A DNA stretch of 64,000 nt from Haloferula rosea. GTDB taxonomy: Bacteria > Verrucomicrobiota > Verrucomicrobiia > Verrucomicrobiales > Akkermansiaceae. A program made the translations under genes and the position numbers. The stretch covers positions 372,001 to 436,000 of the forward strand of contig NZ_JAENII010000002.1 of assembly GCF_016595525.1 (NCBI RefSeq), in the 5' to 3' direction. Below, one piece after another: positions 1-9,451 of the stretch (position 1 is its first letter; each line of letters begins with the position of its first letter). Below the pieces are notes generated by a model. The model worked only from the letters and a program-made list of their open reading frames with translations. It was not told the DNA's origin and ran no database searches.

Positions 1-2
1 CA

Positions 3-875
3 TGGATGCTCACGAACTGGTTCGGCGTGGCAGGAGGAAGCACGGATGGCGGAGCCATCCCCCAGGCGGTGATGATTTCCTTCCACGTCGGAGCGGTGGC
101 TCTGTTCGTGGCGGTGGTCTACACGATCCTGACGACCAAGGAGTATCCGCCGGAGGACATGGAGGAGTTCCGCAGGATGAAGCAGGAGAGCCGGGGAATC
201 GGTGGCTTTTTTGTCGAATTGGTCAGCGGTTTGAAATCCATGCCTCCGACGATGAAGCAGCTGGCTCTGGTGCAGTTCTTCAGCTGGATCGCGCTCTTCT
301 GCATGTGGGTGTTCTGGGCGCCGGCGATTGGACGTCACGTCTTTGGGGGTGATCCTTCCGATGAAGGGGCATGGAAAGTCGTCATGGAGGAGGCCGGCGC
401 GTGGACCGGTGTGTGTTTCGCGGTCTACAATCTCGTCTGCGTGGTGTTTTCATTCGTGCTGCTCGGGCTCTCGCGAAAGGTTTCGCCGCGGATGATCCAC
501 CTTGGCTGTCTGTTGGTGGGGGCGGTCGGCTTGTTTGCCGCGAAGATCATCGACGACCAGAACATGCTGCTTCTGAGCATGGTGGGTGTCGGGATCGCCT
601 GGGCTTCGATCCTATCCATGCCCTACGCGATCCTTTCCTCGGCCCTGCCAGCCGGCAAAATGGGCTTCTACATGGGGGTGTTCAATTTCTTCATCGTCAT
701 CCCTCAGGTGCTGGTTTCGCTGACGATGGGAAAGCTGGTCGGCACCTTGTTCGGTGGAGATTCGATGATGGCGATCATGGTGGCCGGAGCGTGCTGGGTG
801 CTGGCGGCTCTCGCGATGCTGCGCGTCGACAAACCCGGGGCCATCGCAGCTCCCATCGCTCCCGGCGGCCACTGA
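3..875 (+). CDS. MFS-type (GPH/SLC45-like) sugar transporter, C-terminal part
   Basis: The reading frame is open at the left edge, so the N-terminus is missing; about 290 residues remain. They contain several long hydrophobic segments and read like the second half of a 12-helix major facilitator of the sucrose/maltose (SLC45/GPH) type, including a cytoplasmic stretch between helices with charged residues and a late segment beginning SMPYAILSSALP. Such transporters import di- or oligosaccharides with protons across the inner membrane. A secreted alpha-amylase-family enzyme starts 11 nt downstream on the same strand, so the pair probably works in uptake and breakdown of alpha-glucans or similar sugars. 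The exact substrate cannot be read from the sequence. Confidence 0.8.
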   Translation, partial: WMLTNWFGVAGGSTDGGAIPQAVMISFHVGAVALFVAVVYTILTTKEYPPEDMEEFRRMKQESRGIGGFFVELVSGLKSMPPTMKQLALVQFFSWIALFCMWVFWAPAIGRHVFGGDPSDEGAWKVVMEEAGAWTGVCFAVYNLVCVVFSFVLLGLSRKVSPRMIHLGCLLVGAVGLFAAKIIDDQNMLLLSMVGVGIAWASILSMPYAILSSALPAGKMGFYMGVFNFFIVIPQVLVSLTMGKLVGTLFGGDSMMAIMVAGACWVLAALAMLRVDKPGAIAAPIAPGGH

Positions 876-886
876 GCCATCTGCTG

Positions 887-2761
887 ATGAAAAAGATGAA
901 TTGGCAATTCCCGCTCGTGGCCGCATGGATGGCCGCAATGAGTCTAGCTGAGACAGTTGCTGCGGCACCAAGACCCGTCGTCTATCAGGTCCTTCCTCGC
1001 TTGTTCGGGAATGCCAATGAGACGCGGAAGCTCAATGGCTCGATCGAGGAGAATGGCTGCGGCAAGTTCTCCGATTTCAACGAACGGTCTCTGAAGGAGA
1101 TCGGAGCGATGGGCTTCACGCACCTCTGGTTGACCGGAGTGCTGGAGCAGGCCAGTGCGACGGCGTATCCGGGACGCCCGGCCGACCCCGCGGACATCCT
1201 GAAGGGCAAGGCGGGAAGCCCTTACGCAATCCGGGATTACTTCGATGTGTGTCCCGATTACGCGGATGATCCAGCGAAACGTCTCGAGGAGTTCCAGACG
1301 CTGCTCAAGCGGTGTAAGGAGCACGGCATCAAGGTGGTGATCGATTTCGTGCCCAATCACGTGGCGCGCAGCTACGCGTCGGATGTGCGGCCGGAGATGA
1401 GCTTCGGGAATGACGACCGGACCGACGTGTTCTTCGCGCCGGACAACAACTTCTTCTACGTCCAGTCGGGGCAGGCGGCGGGATCTCGTCCTCTCACGCT
1501 GCCCACCGCGGGGATGCCGGGGTGCACCGGCCGCTTCGCCCCCGAGACGGATTTCGTCCGTGTGACAGGGAACAACGCGATCACATTCTCGCCGGGCTTG
1601 GGGGACTGGTATGAGACAGTGAAGCTGAACTACGGCCACGATTTCACCCAAGGAAGGGACACGAGCCACTTGCCGGGCATCGAGGCCCGGGCGGAGGAGG
1701 TTCCGGATACCTGGCGGAAGATGGATGCGGTTTTCGCCCATTGGCAAGGGATGGGCGTGGCGGGGTTCCGGGTGGACATGGCGCACATGGTGCCGATGGA
1801 ATTCTGGAAGTGGATGATCTCCCGGGCTCGTGAGCGTGATGAGGGTGTCTTCATCTTCGGTGAGGCCTACGACAATGACCCGGCGAAGCTGACCGACGGC
1901 AATGTGCTCGATGCCCTGCTTGATGCCGGGTTCGACGCGGTTTACGACGATCCGGTCTACGACATCTGCATGGGCCTCTACGACGATTTCGCCGGTGGCT
2001 ACAAGTGGGCGAACGATCTGGATGAACTGACGTTCACCGGCCGTCGTTTCCACCAATCGCTGCGCTACGCGGAGAATCACGATGAAGTCCGGCTGGCGAC
2101 GACCCATGAATGGGGCGGACTGGGGATGGATGTCGGTCGCCCGGTCACCGCGGTGATGTTTGGCATGGGGCGCGGACCGCTGATGATCTACCACGGGCAG
2201 GAAGTCGGTGAACCCGCGCTCGGGCCGGAAGGGTTCGGAGGCGACGATGGCCGGACTTCGATCTTCGACTACTGGAGCATGCCGGAGTTCCAGAAATGGA
2301 CGAATGATGGGCGCTACGACGGAGGTGGATTGTCTGCCGAGCAAAAAGCATTACGGGCCTGGTATGCCCGCTTGCTGCGCGTGGTGCAGGAGCCAGCCTT
2401 CACCAAGGGCGAGTTCTACGGCTTGAATCATGCGAACAAGGAGAACCCGGATTTCGGACGCATGGATGGCGAGGAGGTCAGCGGCCACTGGTTGTATGCC
2501 TTCATGAGGCGGGACGAGGCCTCCGGTCAGGCTTTCCTGGTGGTCGCGAATTTCCATGCGCAAGCCACTCTCGACGGGGTGGGCATTCGTTTGCCCAAGC
2601 ATGCGCAGGAGTGGCTGGGCGGAGGTTCAACCGAGCTTCATTTCCGCGACCAGCTGGGTTCCGGCTGGCAGGGGAAGGCCGTGTGCAAGGACCTTCACGA
2701 AGAAGGAATCAAGCTGCCGCCGATGGCGCCACTGAGTGCACTGATGCTTGAGATCCGCTGA
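887..2761 (+). CDS. secreted alpha-amylase family protein (GH13)
   Basis: 624 residues. The start at 887 gives a clean signal peptide (charged MKK, hydrophobic core, cleavage around VAAA-AP), so the enzyme is exported. All four GH13 regions are visible: DFVPNH (about 153-158), GFRVD with nucleophile Asp297, FGEAYD with acid/base Glu326 and ENHDE with Asp399. The family hydrolyses or transfers alpha-glucosidic bonds in starch, glycogen or maltodextrins. The C-terminal 120 residues fit the usual beta-sandwich. It follows the sugar transporter by 11 nt, which suggests one transcript. The reading frame extends far upstream inside the transporter gene, but that part is a shadow. The family is certain; product specificity is not. 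Confidence 0.9.
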   Translation: MKKMNWQFPLVAAWMAAMSLAETVAAAPRPVVYQVLPRLFGNANETRKLNGSIEENGCGKFSDFNERSLKEIGAMGFTHLWLTGVLEQASATAYPGRPADPADILKGKAGSPYAIRDYFDVCPDYADDPAKRLEEFQTLLKRCKEHGIKVVIDFVPNHVARSYASDVRPEMSFGNDDRTDVFFAPDNNFFYVQSGQAAGSRPLTLPTAGMPGCTGRFAPETDFVRVTGNNAITFSPGLGDWYETVKLNYGHDFTQGRDTSHLPGIEARAEEVPDTWRKMDAVFAHWQGMGVAGFRVDMAHMVPMEFWKWMISRARERDEGVFIFGEAYDNDPAKLTDGNVLDALLDAGFDAVYDDPVYDICMGLYDDFAGGYKWANDLDELTFTGRRFHQSLRYAENHDEVRLATTHEWGGLGMDVGRPVTAVMFGMGRGPLMIYHGQEVGEPALGPEGFGGDDGRTSIFDYWSMPEFQKWTNDGRYDGGGLSAEQKALRAWYARLLRVVQEPAFTKGEFYGLNHANKENPDFGRMDGEEVSGHWLYAFMRRDEASGQAFLVVANFHAQATLDGVGIRLPKHAQEWLGGGSTELHFRDQLGSGWQGKAVCKDLHEEGIKLPPMAPLSALMLEIR

Positions 2762-2782
2762 CCTGTGCCCGGAGTGGGCCGA

Positions 2783-3832
2783 TCACTTCAGCACGAAGAG
2801 CAGGGCTCGGTGGTCGCTTCCGGTCAGGGTTTCGGGATCATCCAGCACGCGGCAGGAATCCCAATCCACCAGATCAAGGACCGGCTGGCTGAAGAAGACG
2901 TAGTCAAAGCGCGAGTAGACGTCCTGATACTCCCAGTTGTGGGTCCAGGTTTCACCGCGTGAGTCGCGCAGGAACGCCATGCCGAGCGAAAGCGGGGTCT
3001 TTCTCGGCCCGCGGATGGTGCGGATGGAGGAGGACTGCCGGGTGTCGTTGAAGTCCCCGTAGACAATGAGCTGGGTGGCCGGATCCTCCTCGAGGATGGA
3101 GGTGGCGTGTTCACGGAGGAGGTGGGCCTCGGAACGTCGCATCATCTCCTGGTCCGCCTCGGGAACCTCGCGCTTGGACTTGAGATGGACGCCGAGAAGG
3201 CGCACCGGACCGACGGGGGTCTTCACGGTGGCATCGAGGATGCCCCGGCTCATGCCCATGGTCTTCCCTTCGAGCTCATACTCGAGTTCCTCGCGGAGTT
3301 CGGTGGAGACGATGGGGAGGCGAGAAAGGATGGCCAGACGCCTGACCGGATCAAACCCGCCGGTGTGATGGGAATGGGGAAGGTCGAGGCCGGCCTCCTT
3401 CAGACGGGATTGCAGATCGGCGAGGTCTTCCGTGCTGCCGATTTCACACAGACCGATGACATCGGGTTGGTGGCGGACGAGAATTGCGACGATGGCCTCC
3501 TTCTCCTCGTCGGGCTTGGCCTTCGACTTCTGCCGCTTGCCGTCGATGTAGCGGTCCATGGTCAGCCAATTCTCCACGTTGTAGGCGATGAAGCGGAGAC
3601 TGCTTGGTGACGGTTCCTGTGAATCGCCAGTTGCCGCCGGAGCTTGAGGCTTCGGTTGGGAAGATGGGGGCGGGGTGGAATTTTCGCCGGATTGATGAGC
3701 GGCGGTTTCCTCCGCAACACCTTCACCGGGGAAGGCGGCTTGCTCGGTCTTCTCGCAGCTACCGAGAGTCAGCAGCAAAAGAAACGCCCCGAGAACTCTC
3801 GAGGCGCACTTGGAAAGGGGGTTGAAAAACAT
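2783..3832 (-). CDS. endonuclease/exonuclease/phosphatase-fold lipoprotein
   Basis: 349 residues with an N-terminal hydrophobic stretch ending in a lipobox (LTLGSC, Cys about 26), so probably a lipoprotein. After a Pro/Ser-rich linker comes an EEP (DNase I-like) domain: YNVENW with metal-site Asn/Glu, a second acidic motif LCEIG, YGDFND and the terminal GSDHRAL with catalytic Asp-His. The fold covers Mg-dependent nucleases and phosphodiesterases; an exported member could act on extracellular DNA, phospholipid or phosphate esters. It lies 3 nt after tatA, so the two are probably co-transcribed. Its tail faces the amylase gene. Substrate unknown. Confidence 0.8.
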   Translation of the reverse strand: MFFNPLSKCASRVLGAFLLLLTLGSCEKTEQAAFPGEGVAEETAAHQSGENSTPPPSSQPKPQAPAATGDSQEPSPSSLRFIAYNVENWLTMDRYIDGKRQKSKAKPDEEKEAIVAILVRHQPDVIGLCEIGSTEDLADLQSRLKEAGLDLPHSHHTGGFDPVRRLAILSRLPIVSTELREELEYELEGKTMGMSRGILDATVKTPVGPVRLLGVHLKSKREVPEADQEMMRRSEAHLLREHATSILEEDPATQLIVYGDFNDTRQSSSIRTIRGPRKTPLSLGMAFLRDSRGETWTHNWEYQDVYSRFDYVFFSQPVLDLVDWDSCRVLDDPETLTGSDHRALLFVLK

Positions 3833-3835
3833 CGT

Positions 3836-4087
3836 TCAGATCTCGCGGGGTTCCTTGCCGGCGACTTCCTTCACCTTGACCTCATCTTCCTCTCGGGAGG
3901 CGTCAGCTTCAGCGGATTTGATCTCGCGCTCGAAATCCTCACGGGCCTTCTTGAATTCGCCCATGCTCTTGCCGAGTCCACGTGCGAGTTCGGGGATCTT
4001 CTTGGCACCGAAGAGCAGGAGCACGACGACGAAGATGATGATCCATTCAGGGCCTTGCGGCAGACCAAAGGCGAGCGGTGAGTTCAT
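3836..4087 (-). CDS. tatA: twin-arginine translocase subunit TatA/E
   Basis: 83 residues with the TatA layout: a short periplasmic N-terminus, one hydrophobic helix (about residues 14-28), the [16 protein letters not shown] hinge/amphipathic motif and a charged, Glu/Lys-rich tail. TatA oligomers form the protein-conducting element of the Tat pathway, which exports folded proteins across the inner membrane. No tatB or tatC lies nearby, so the rest of the system is elsewhere. It leads the EEP lipoprotein gene with a 3-nt gap and is divergent from hrpB; the roughly 110 nt between them should hold both promoters. Confidence 0.9.
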   Translation of the reverse strand: MNSPLAFGLPQGPEWIIIFVVVLLLFGAKKIPELARGLGKSMGEFKKAREDFEREIKSAEADASREEDEVKVKEVAGKEPREI

Positions 4088-4197
4088 GACGGCAGGTTAC
4101 GGGTGATGCGATGGCTTAGCAAGGGGGATAACGGCCCGAATGTGACCAGACTTTCGGCGAATTCGAGGATACTTGGAATCCCCTTGCCGTTGCTTGG

Positions 4198-6789
4198 GTG
4201 CCGTGGGATTGGATGGGCGTGCGGTTGCCGGTGCATGAGATCGAGGAGGGGCTGAAAAGTGCCATGAGGACCGACGAGGGGGCTCGGGTGTTGCTTAAGG
4301 CCCCCACGGGGTCGGGCAAATCAACGGCCGTTCCGGGGATGCTCGCCGATCTGGAACTTGGAGGCAGGATTCTGGTGATCGAGCCCCGGAGGATGGCCGC
4401 CCGCATGCTGGCCCGTTGGGTTGCCAAGTTGCGGGGGACCCGGGTCGGTGGTGAGGTGGGGCACGCCGTGCGTTTCGACACCCAGTATGGGCGGGACACG
4501 AAGATCATTTACCTGACGGATGGGGTTTTCCAGCGATGGCTCCAGGACGACCCGGAACTCCGTGGGGTGTCGGCCGTGGTATTTGACGAGTTCCATGAGC
4601 GGCGGCTGGCAGTCGATGTGGCCCTCGGGCGATGCCTGGATCTGCAGGAAGGTCCGCGGGCCGACCTGCGCTTGTTGGTGATGTCAGCCACTCTGGAGAC
4701 CGCGGGGCTTGCGGAGTTCCTTGAGCCGGTCATTCGGTTGGAGGCGGGGGGTAGGACGTTTCCGGTGGAGATTCACTACCGCGGAGCTGCCACGGCGGCG
4801 ACTCGCGGGGGGAACCGGCGCGGAGGCCCGGTCAGGGAGATTCCGGTGTGGGATCGAGTGGCGAAGGCGTGTCAGGAAGCACTGGATGATGCAGAGTGCG
4901 GCGACATCCTGTGTTTCCTGCCTGGGATGTACGAGATTCGTCGTACTGTGGAGCTGTTGTCGCAGGTGGCGTGGGCGAGGGGATGTGCGGTGTTGCCATT
5001 GCACGGCGGGCTGAAGCCTGAAGCCCAGGAGGAAGCAGTGGGCCCGAACCCCAGAAGGAAGATCATCGTTTCCACCAATGTGGCCGAGACCTCGCTGACC
5101 ATCGATGGAGTGAGGACCGTGATCGACGCGGGCCTGGCGCGGGTCGCCAGTTTCGACCCGCGACGGGGCATTGCGACGTTGCTGGTGCAGAAGATTTCGC
5201 GGGCTGCGGCGGAGCAGCGGGCGGGGCGTGCCGGGCGCACCGCTCCAGGGCGGTGTTTCAGGCTGTGGAGTGAGGTGGATCACGGTCGAAGAGATGCTTT
5301 CGAGATTCCGGAGGTGCATCGGGTCGATCTCGCGGAGGCGGCTTTGCTTCTGATGGCTTCGGGGGTCGAGGACGTCGGCGGCTTTCGCTGGTTGGAATCG
5401 CCCCAACCGGAGGGTTTGGCGAAGGCGATGTCGCTGTTGCATGACCTGGGGGCGACGGATGTGGAGGGCCGATTGACGGATGAGGGCCACGCGATGGCGG
5501 CCCTTCCCTTGGAGCCTCGCTTTGCGAGGTTGATGCTGGCCGGGGTCGAGGAGGGGTGCGTGGCGGAGATGGCCTTCGTCAGTGCGGCGGTGCAGGGCGA
5601 GGGGGTGTGGTTCGGAAAGAAATCTGGGATGGACGACTTCGTCATGGCGGAGGATTACTCGGACTTTCAAGCGGAGTGGCGCGGCTTTGAATCGGCGGTT
5701 GCGATGCGGTTCGATCCCCAGCGCGTGTCGCAGATCGGGGTGAGTGGTCGTGGCTGCCGCGAGATCCAGCAGAGTTTCGAACGTCTCAAACGTCTGGCTC
5801 AGCAGCGCGGGTGGCCGTGGGAAGGGATCGACTTTGAGGGGCGACAAGCGGCGGTTTCACGGGCGATGCTTGCGGGATTCAGCGATCAGCTCGGCGTGCA
5901 GCGTGCGGGCTCGACCTTGGCTTGTCGGCTGGTCGGGAAACGCAAGGGTCGCCTGGACGAGAAGAGCGCGGCGAGGCAAGCCGTGGCCTTCGTCGCGGCG
6001 GAGATCACGGAGGTGCAGGGAAAGGAACTGGTGGTGCATCTTCGACGCGCGACCAAGGTGGATTTGGAGTCGTTGCGCAGCCTGTTTCCGGAGGACTTGA
6101 ATGAAGGAGAGGGAGCGGTCTGGGATGAGACGAGAAGGCGGGTCGTCGCCCGACAAGAACGTCGTTTCCGGGACTTGGTGCTGGAGTCCAAGGACAGCGA
6201 TCAGGGGGCCGATCTCGATGCGGCGGCCGGGTTGCTGGCCGAGCGGGTGATCAGCGGGGAGTTGGTGTTGAAGCGGTGGGATGATGCGGTCGAGCAATGG
6301 TGTGCCCGCCTTGCCGGGCTGAGTGCCTGGATGCCTGAGCTGGAGTTGCCCGGTTGGTCGGAGGAGGATCGTGAGATGGCCGTGGCGCAGATTTGCCATG
6401 GCGCGGTGAGCTACAAGGAGATCAAGGATGCGCCGGTGTGGCCGGTGTTGAAAGACTGGCTGAGTGCGGCGCAGCGTGCCGCCTTGGATGCCTATGCTCC
6501 GGAGAGGATCAAGCTGCCCACGGGGCGCGAGGCAAAGGTGCGTTACGGATTCGGCAAGGAGCCGGTGATTGGTTTGATGGTGCGCGATTTGTTCGGCGTC
6601 TGGCAGACCCCGACGATTGCCGGCGGGAAGGTTCTGGTTCTCGTCGAGGTGCAGGCACCCAACCGGCGGGCGTGGCAGGTGACCAAGGATTTGGAGAGCT
6701 TTTGGGAAAGTGGATACCGCCAGATGAGAAAGGATCTCGCCGGCAGGTATCCGAAGCATCCCTGGCCCGAAGATCCGAAGGCCGGGTAG
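4198..6789 (+). CDS. hrpB: ATP-dependent RNA helicase HrpB
   Basis: 863 residues, near the usual 820-850 for HrpB. Visible in order: Walker A (PTGSGKST, near residue 43), DEFHERR as the DEAH-box variant, SAT motif (VMSATLE), a domain-2 motif STNVAETSLTIDGVRTV, and RAGRAGR (motif VI), followed by a long HrpB-specific C-terminal region. HrpB is a DExH helicase of loosely known function in RNA metabolism. A GTG at 4198 is used here; an ATG at 4213 is an equally good start. No operon partner is certain; the next gene starts 33 nt downstream. Confidence 0.9.
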   Translation: MPWDWMGVRLPVHEIEEGLKSAMRTDEGARVLLKAPTGSGKSTAVPGMLADLELGGRILVIEPRRMAARMLARWVAKLRGTRVGGEVGHAVRFDTQYGRDTKIIYLTDGVFQRWLQDDPELRGVSAVVFDEFHERRLAVDVALGRCLDLQEGPRADLRLLVMSATLETAGLAEFLEPVIRLEAGGRTFPVEIHYRGAATAATRGGNRRGGPVREIPVWDRVAKACQEALDDAECGDILCFLPGMYEIRRTVELLSQVAWARGCAVLPLHGGLKPEAQEEAVGPNPRRKIIVSTNVAETSLTIDGVRTVIDAGLARVASFDPRRGIATLLVQKISRAAAEQRAGRAGRTAPGRCFRLWSEVDHGRRDAFEIPEVHRVDLAEAALLLMASGVEDVGGFRWLESPQPEGLAKAMSLLHDLGATDVEGRLTDEGHAMAALPLEPRFARLMLAGVEEGCVAEMAFVSAAVQGEGVWFGKKSGMDDFVMAEDYSDFQAEWRGFESAVAMRFDPQRVSQIGVSGRGCREIQQSFERLKRLAQQRGWPWEGIDFEGRQAAVSRAMLAGFSDQLGVQRAGSTLACRLVGKRKGRLDEKSAARQAVAFVAAEITEVQGKELVVHLRRATKVDLESLRSLFPEDLNEGEGAVWDETRRRVVARQERRFRDLVLESKDSDQGADLDAAAGLLAERVISGELVLKRWDDAVEQWCARLAGLSAWMPELELPGWSEEDREMAVAQICHGAVSYKEIKDAPVWPVLKDWLSAAQRAALDAYAPERIKLPTGREAKVRYGFGKEPVIGLMVRDLFGVWQTPTIAGGKVLVLVEVQAPNRRAWQVTKDLESFWESGYRQMRKDLAGRYPKHPWPEDPKAG

Positions 6790-6822
6790 AGGATCTCGCC
6801 TTGCGAAGGCAGCCGCCATGGT

Positions 6823-7389
6823 GTGGTTTGGGGCGTGGGTCCGGTCTTTCGCCTCGTTATCATTCTCTCTGGCCTCCTGATCATCGCGGTCTGCATCGCC
6901 CGCTGGTGGTTCTGGGGGCGGGTTCAGATGCGCGGTCGTCGGATCGAGTGCTCGATGAGTGTCGCCGAAATGTATGAGAGGCTCGGGGTGACCAAGGGGA
7001 AGCCCAGCGAGTTGAGGGACGCGACGGCACTGGGTATCACCTTGAGGGATGCCGGCCTCCATCTGCTGGAGGCGGACGGAAACATCATCGCGCGGAAGCG
7101 TCGTCGTGGCTGGTGGAACCTACGGGTGCTCCCGGCGCTCATCCTGGTCATCCTCGTGTTTTCGTTCTTCAACCGCAGCTTCTCCTCGATGTGGGTGGTC
7201 GCGATCGGATGCCTGCTGATCGCCGCCCAGGTGGCCATCCGGGTGGCGGGCATCAGTGTCGAACTGATGGCGGTGAAGCGGGGATGGAAAGAGTTGGAAA
7301 AGAAGGGGGGCTTCCGCCGGATGGATGAGGAAGAGGCGGTCCTTCGCTGCGCCCGCGCCAGCGTGTGGGATACGGTGCTGCCGTGGTAA
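6823..7389 (+). CDS. membrane protein of unknown function
   Basis: 188 residues with GTG as the probable start. One N-terminal transmembrane helix (about 9-28) is followed by a soluble stretch of about 70 residues, then two more hydrophobic segments (about 104-120 and 125-142). I do not recognise the family. The last 25 codons and the stop lie inside a 103-bp segment repeated at 10147-10249 (74 consecutive identical bases), so the C-terminus may have been supplied by a dispersed repeat rather than by ancestral coding sequence. It follows hrpB by 33 nt and could be co-transcribed. Confidence 0.6.
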   Translation: MVWGVGPVFRLVIILSGLLIIAVCIARWWFWGRVQMRGRRIECSMSVAEMYERLGVTKGKPSELRDATALGITLRDAGLHLLEADGNIIARKRRRGWWNLRVLPALILVILVFSFFNRSFSSMWVVAIGCLLIAAQVAIRVAGISVELMAVKRGWKELEKKGGFRRMDEEEAVLRCARASVWDTVLPW

Positions 7390-7417
7390 GGAGATATTGA
7401 GCAGCAGGCTGGTCGCC
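7315..7417. repeat. dispersed repeat, copy A (overlaps a gene end)
   Basis: Matches 10147-10249 on the same strand with 3 mismatches in 103 bases by my reading; the first 74 bases (7315-7388) are identical. Copy A covers the last codons and stop of the gene at 6823-7389; copy B lies in non-coding DNA 2.8 kb away. The near identity without a shared reading frame points to a recent duplication or a small mobile repeat. Confidence 0.85.
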
Positions 7418-7500
7418 GGTTGGTGGATGCTAGCGTGAGCCTCCATTGATGCTCATCCGCGGGGTTGCCAGACTGAGGAGCTTCAAGTATTCCATCGGGC

Positions 7501-8088
7501 GTGCTGCTCGGGTTGGAGATCGCGGCGACAATTTTCGGCCTGCTTTGCGTTTGGCTGACGGTGCGCCAAAACATCTGGTGCTGGCCTACGGGCTTGGTGC
7601 AGGTGTTGCTGTTCATCGTCATCTTCTTTCAGGTGAAGCTGTACTCGGATCTCATTCTTCATGTCGTTTACATTGGTATGCAGATCTTCGGGTGGTGGTT
7701 CTGGCTTCACGGAGGAAAGGATCGCCAAGAGGCTGAGATCACGACCCAGCGGGAGACTGTGAGGATCGCTTGGCTGCTTGCCACAATCGTCGGGGCAGCT
7801 TTGTGGGGGGCGGGGATGGCTCACTGGACGGATGCAGCGGCGCCTTACGGCGATGCATTTACAACGGTTGCGAGCCTTTGTGCCCAGTGGATGTTGGCTC
7901 GGAAACAACTGGAGTCGTGGTACTATTGGATTGCTGTCGATATCGCAGCGATCGGGATCTACTTTTCCAAAGGGCTCTACGTCACCACTGGTCTCTATGC
8001 GGTGTTTCTGGTGCTTGCAATCTGTGGGCTGCATGCTTGGAAACGAATCAGGAGCGAAACGATGCAGGAAACCAGGTCCGAAGGATGA
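7501..8088 (+). CDS. pnuC: nicotinamide riboside transporter PnuC
   Basis: 195 residues, very hydrophobic, with about seven membrane segments. It carries PnuC-family signatures: the [13 protein letters not shown] segment near residue 27, aromatic [12 protein letters not shown] near 57, and a second-half repeat with [10 protein letters not shown] near 138 and the helix around [14 protein letters not shown]. PnuC facilitates uptake of nicotinamide riboside across the inner membrane. The stop overlaps the start of the nadR-like gene (ATGA at 8085-8088), coupling uptake to phosphorylation and adenylation. The start is GTG at 7501. The 111-nt leader shows no riboswitch I can name. Confidence 0.88.
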   Translation: MLLGLEIAATIFGLLCVWLTVRQNIWCWPTGLVQVLLFIVIFFQVKLYSDLILHVVYIGMQIFGWWFWLHGGKDRQEAEITTQRETVRIAWLLATIVGAALWGAGMAHWTDAAAPYGDAFTTVASLCAQWMLARKQLESWYYWIAVDIAAIGIYFSKGLYVTTGLYAVFLVLAICGLHAWKRIRSETMQETRSEG

Positions 8089-9062
8089 GTGTTGGGCTGA
8101 CGTTGGGCAAGTTCGCGCCATTGCATCGCGGTCATCAACTGCTGATCGAAAGGGCGCTTTTGGAGAACGAGAAAGTGATTGTGATGATCTATGATTGCCC
8201 GGAGATCACCCCGATTCCTCTGCAAATTCGTGCTAAGTGGATTAGGGAACTCTATCCACAGGTTGAGGTTCTCGAGGCGTGGGATGGTCCGCAGGAGGTC
8301 GGTGATTCTCCCGAGATCATGCGGCAGCATGAAGACTATCTTCTCCAAATGCTGGCAGGGCGGAAGGTGGATGCCTTCTACTCAAGCGAGTTCTATGGCG
8401 ATCATGTCAGTCGTGCCCTTGGTGCAGAGGATCGACAGGTAGATGTCGGGCGCATTGCTTTCCCGGTCTCGGGGACCGCGGTCCGGGAGGATCCCTACGC
8501 TCACCGCCACTTCGTCGATCCGTTGGTTTACCGGGATCTGATCGTCAAAGTGTTGTTTCTCGGCGCTCCCTCGACGGGGAAAACTACCCTCGCAGATCGA
8601 ATGGCAGAGGAGTTGTCGACGGTCTGGATGCCGGAGTATGGACGAGAATATTGGGAGGCGTACCAAGTCGAGAGGCGACTCACTCAGGAGCAGTTGGTCG
8701 AGATCGCCGAAGGGCACATTGAGCGCGAAGACGTCCTGATGCTGCAGGCGGATCGGTTTCTGTTCGTTGACACTGACGCAAGAACGACCCGAATCTTCTC
8801 ACGGTACTACCATCAGAGCGTCCACCCTCGTCTTGAGGATCTGGCCGGCAAGGCGACGGAACGCTACGATTTGGTCTTCCTCTGTGGAGACGATATCCCA
8901 TACCGTGACAGTTGGGATCGATCGGGGGAAATAAACCGGAAGTGGATGCAGGAGCAGATCCGTGAGGATCTGATCATGCGGGGTAACGCGTTCATTGAGC
9001 TACGAGGGGATCTGGATGAACGTGTAGCGCGAGTTCGCCAGGAGCTGTCATTGATGAGCTAG
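8085..9062 (+). CDS. nadR: NadR-like NMN adenylyltransferase / ribosylnicotinamide kinase
   Basis: 325 residues. The N-terminal half is a nucleotidyltransferase: [10 protein letters not shown] (about 8-17) is the GxFxPxHxGH signature and VSGTAVRED (about 128-136) matches the ISGTxxR motif. The C-terminal half is a P-loop kinase with GAPSTGKTT (about 160-168). This is the NadR order without the N-terminal repressor HTH found in E. coli, so it should be purely enzymatic: nicotinamide riboside to NMN, then to NAD. It overlaps pnuC by 4 nt, giving a compact NAD-salvage operon. Confidence 0.9.
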   Translation: MSVGLTLGKFAPLHRGHQLLIERALLENEKVIVMIYDCPEITPIPLQIRAKWIRELYPQVEVLEAWDGPQEVGDSPEIMRQHEDYLLQMLAGRKVDAFYSSEFYGDHVSRALGAEDRQVDVGRIAFPVSGTAVREDPYAHRHFVDPLVYRDLIVKVLFLGAPSTGKTTLADRMAEELSTVWMPEYGREYWEAYQVERRLTQEQLVEIAEGHIEREDVLMLQADRFLFVDTDARTTRIFSRYYHQSVHPRLEDLAGKATERYDLVFLCGDDIPYRDSWDRSGEINRKWMQEQIREDLIMRGNAFIELRGDLDERVARVRQELSLMS

Positions 9063-9451
9063 ACTGCAGGGTTGGCTTAGATGCAGGGGAGGGATTTTTG
9101 CGAGGGTCGGTATGGTGTCGTTCTGGGTGGCAGTTCTTGAGGTCTGTATTGGATAGATCGAGTTGGGGAGGCTTCGGTCGGATCACCAAGATCCGAATCC
9201 GCACCGGCCATGCGATCAATTCCAATTTCAACATCCACGGGCTGACTCCATCGAAGAGGTTTGTATAGGGTTTTTGATGGCGGCTCCAATCACCACACTA
9301 TCAACGCAATGCGCTCCAAACAGATGTCTCGTGTGGATGCCCATTGATGGGTGTGGCAGGAATCGGGTACCACCCGCCCAGCGAGAAGCAGCGCAGTTTG
9401 ACAGGGAAATGTCTTATTGCTTAAAGCCCAATCTGCCTTATATGGCCCCCA
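9063..9451. other. gene-free stretch between nadR and the PEP-CTERM gene
   Basis: Reading frames here have poor codon use and no recognisable product. I see no tRNA, riboswitch or clear terminator. The last part should carry the promoter of the PEP-CTERM gene at 9452. Confidence 0.4.

Noticed and set aside
944-2344. Long open frame on the minus strand across the amylase
   Set aside because: It is antisense to a gene with all four GH13 motifs; long open antisense frames are common in GC-rich genes and this one shows no motif.
4684-7062. Long minus-strand open frames across hrpB
   Set aside because: Both are antisense to a recognised helicase and have Arg/Pro/His-rich, low-quality composition.
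7390-7500. Riboswitch in front of pnuC
   Set aside because: I could not match any known NAD-II or other class consensus; the leader also contains part of the dispersed repeat.
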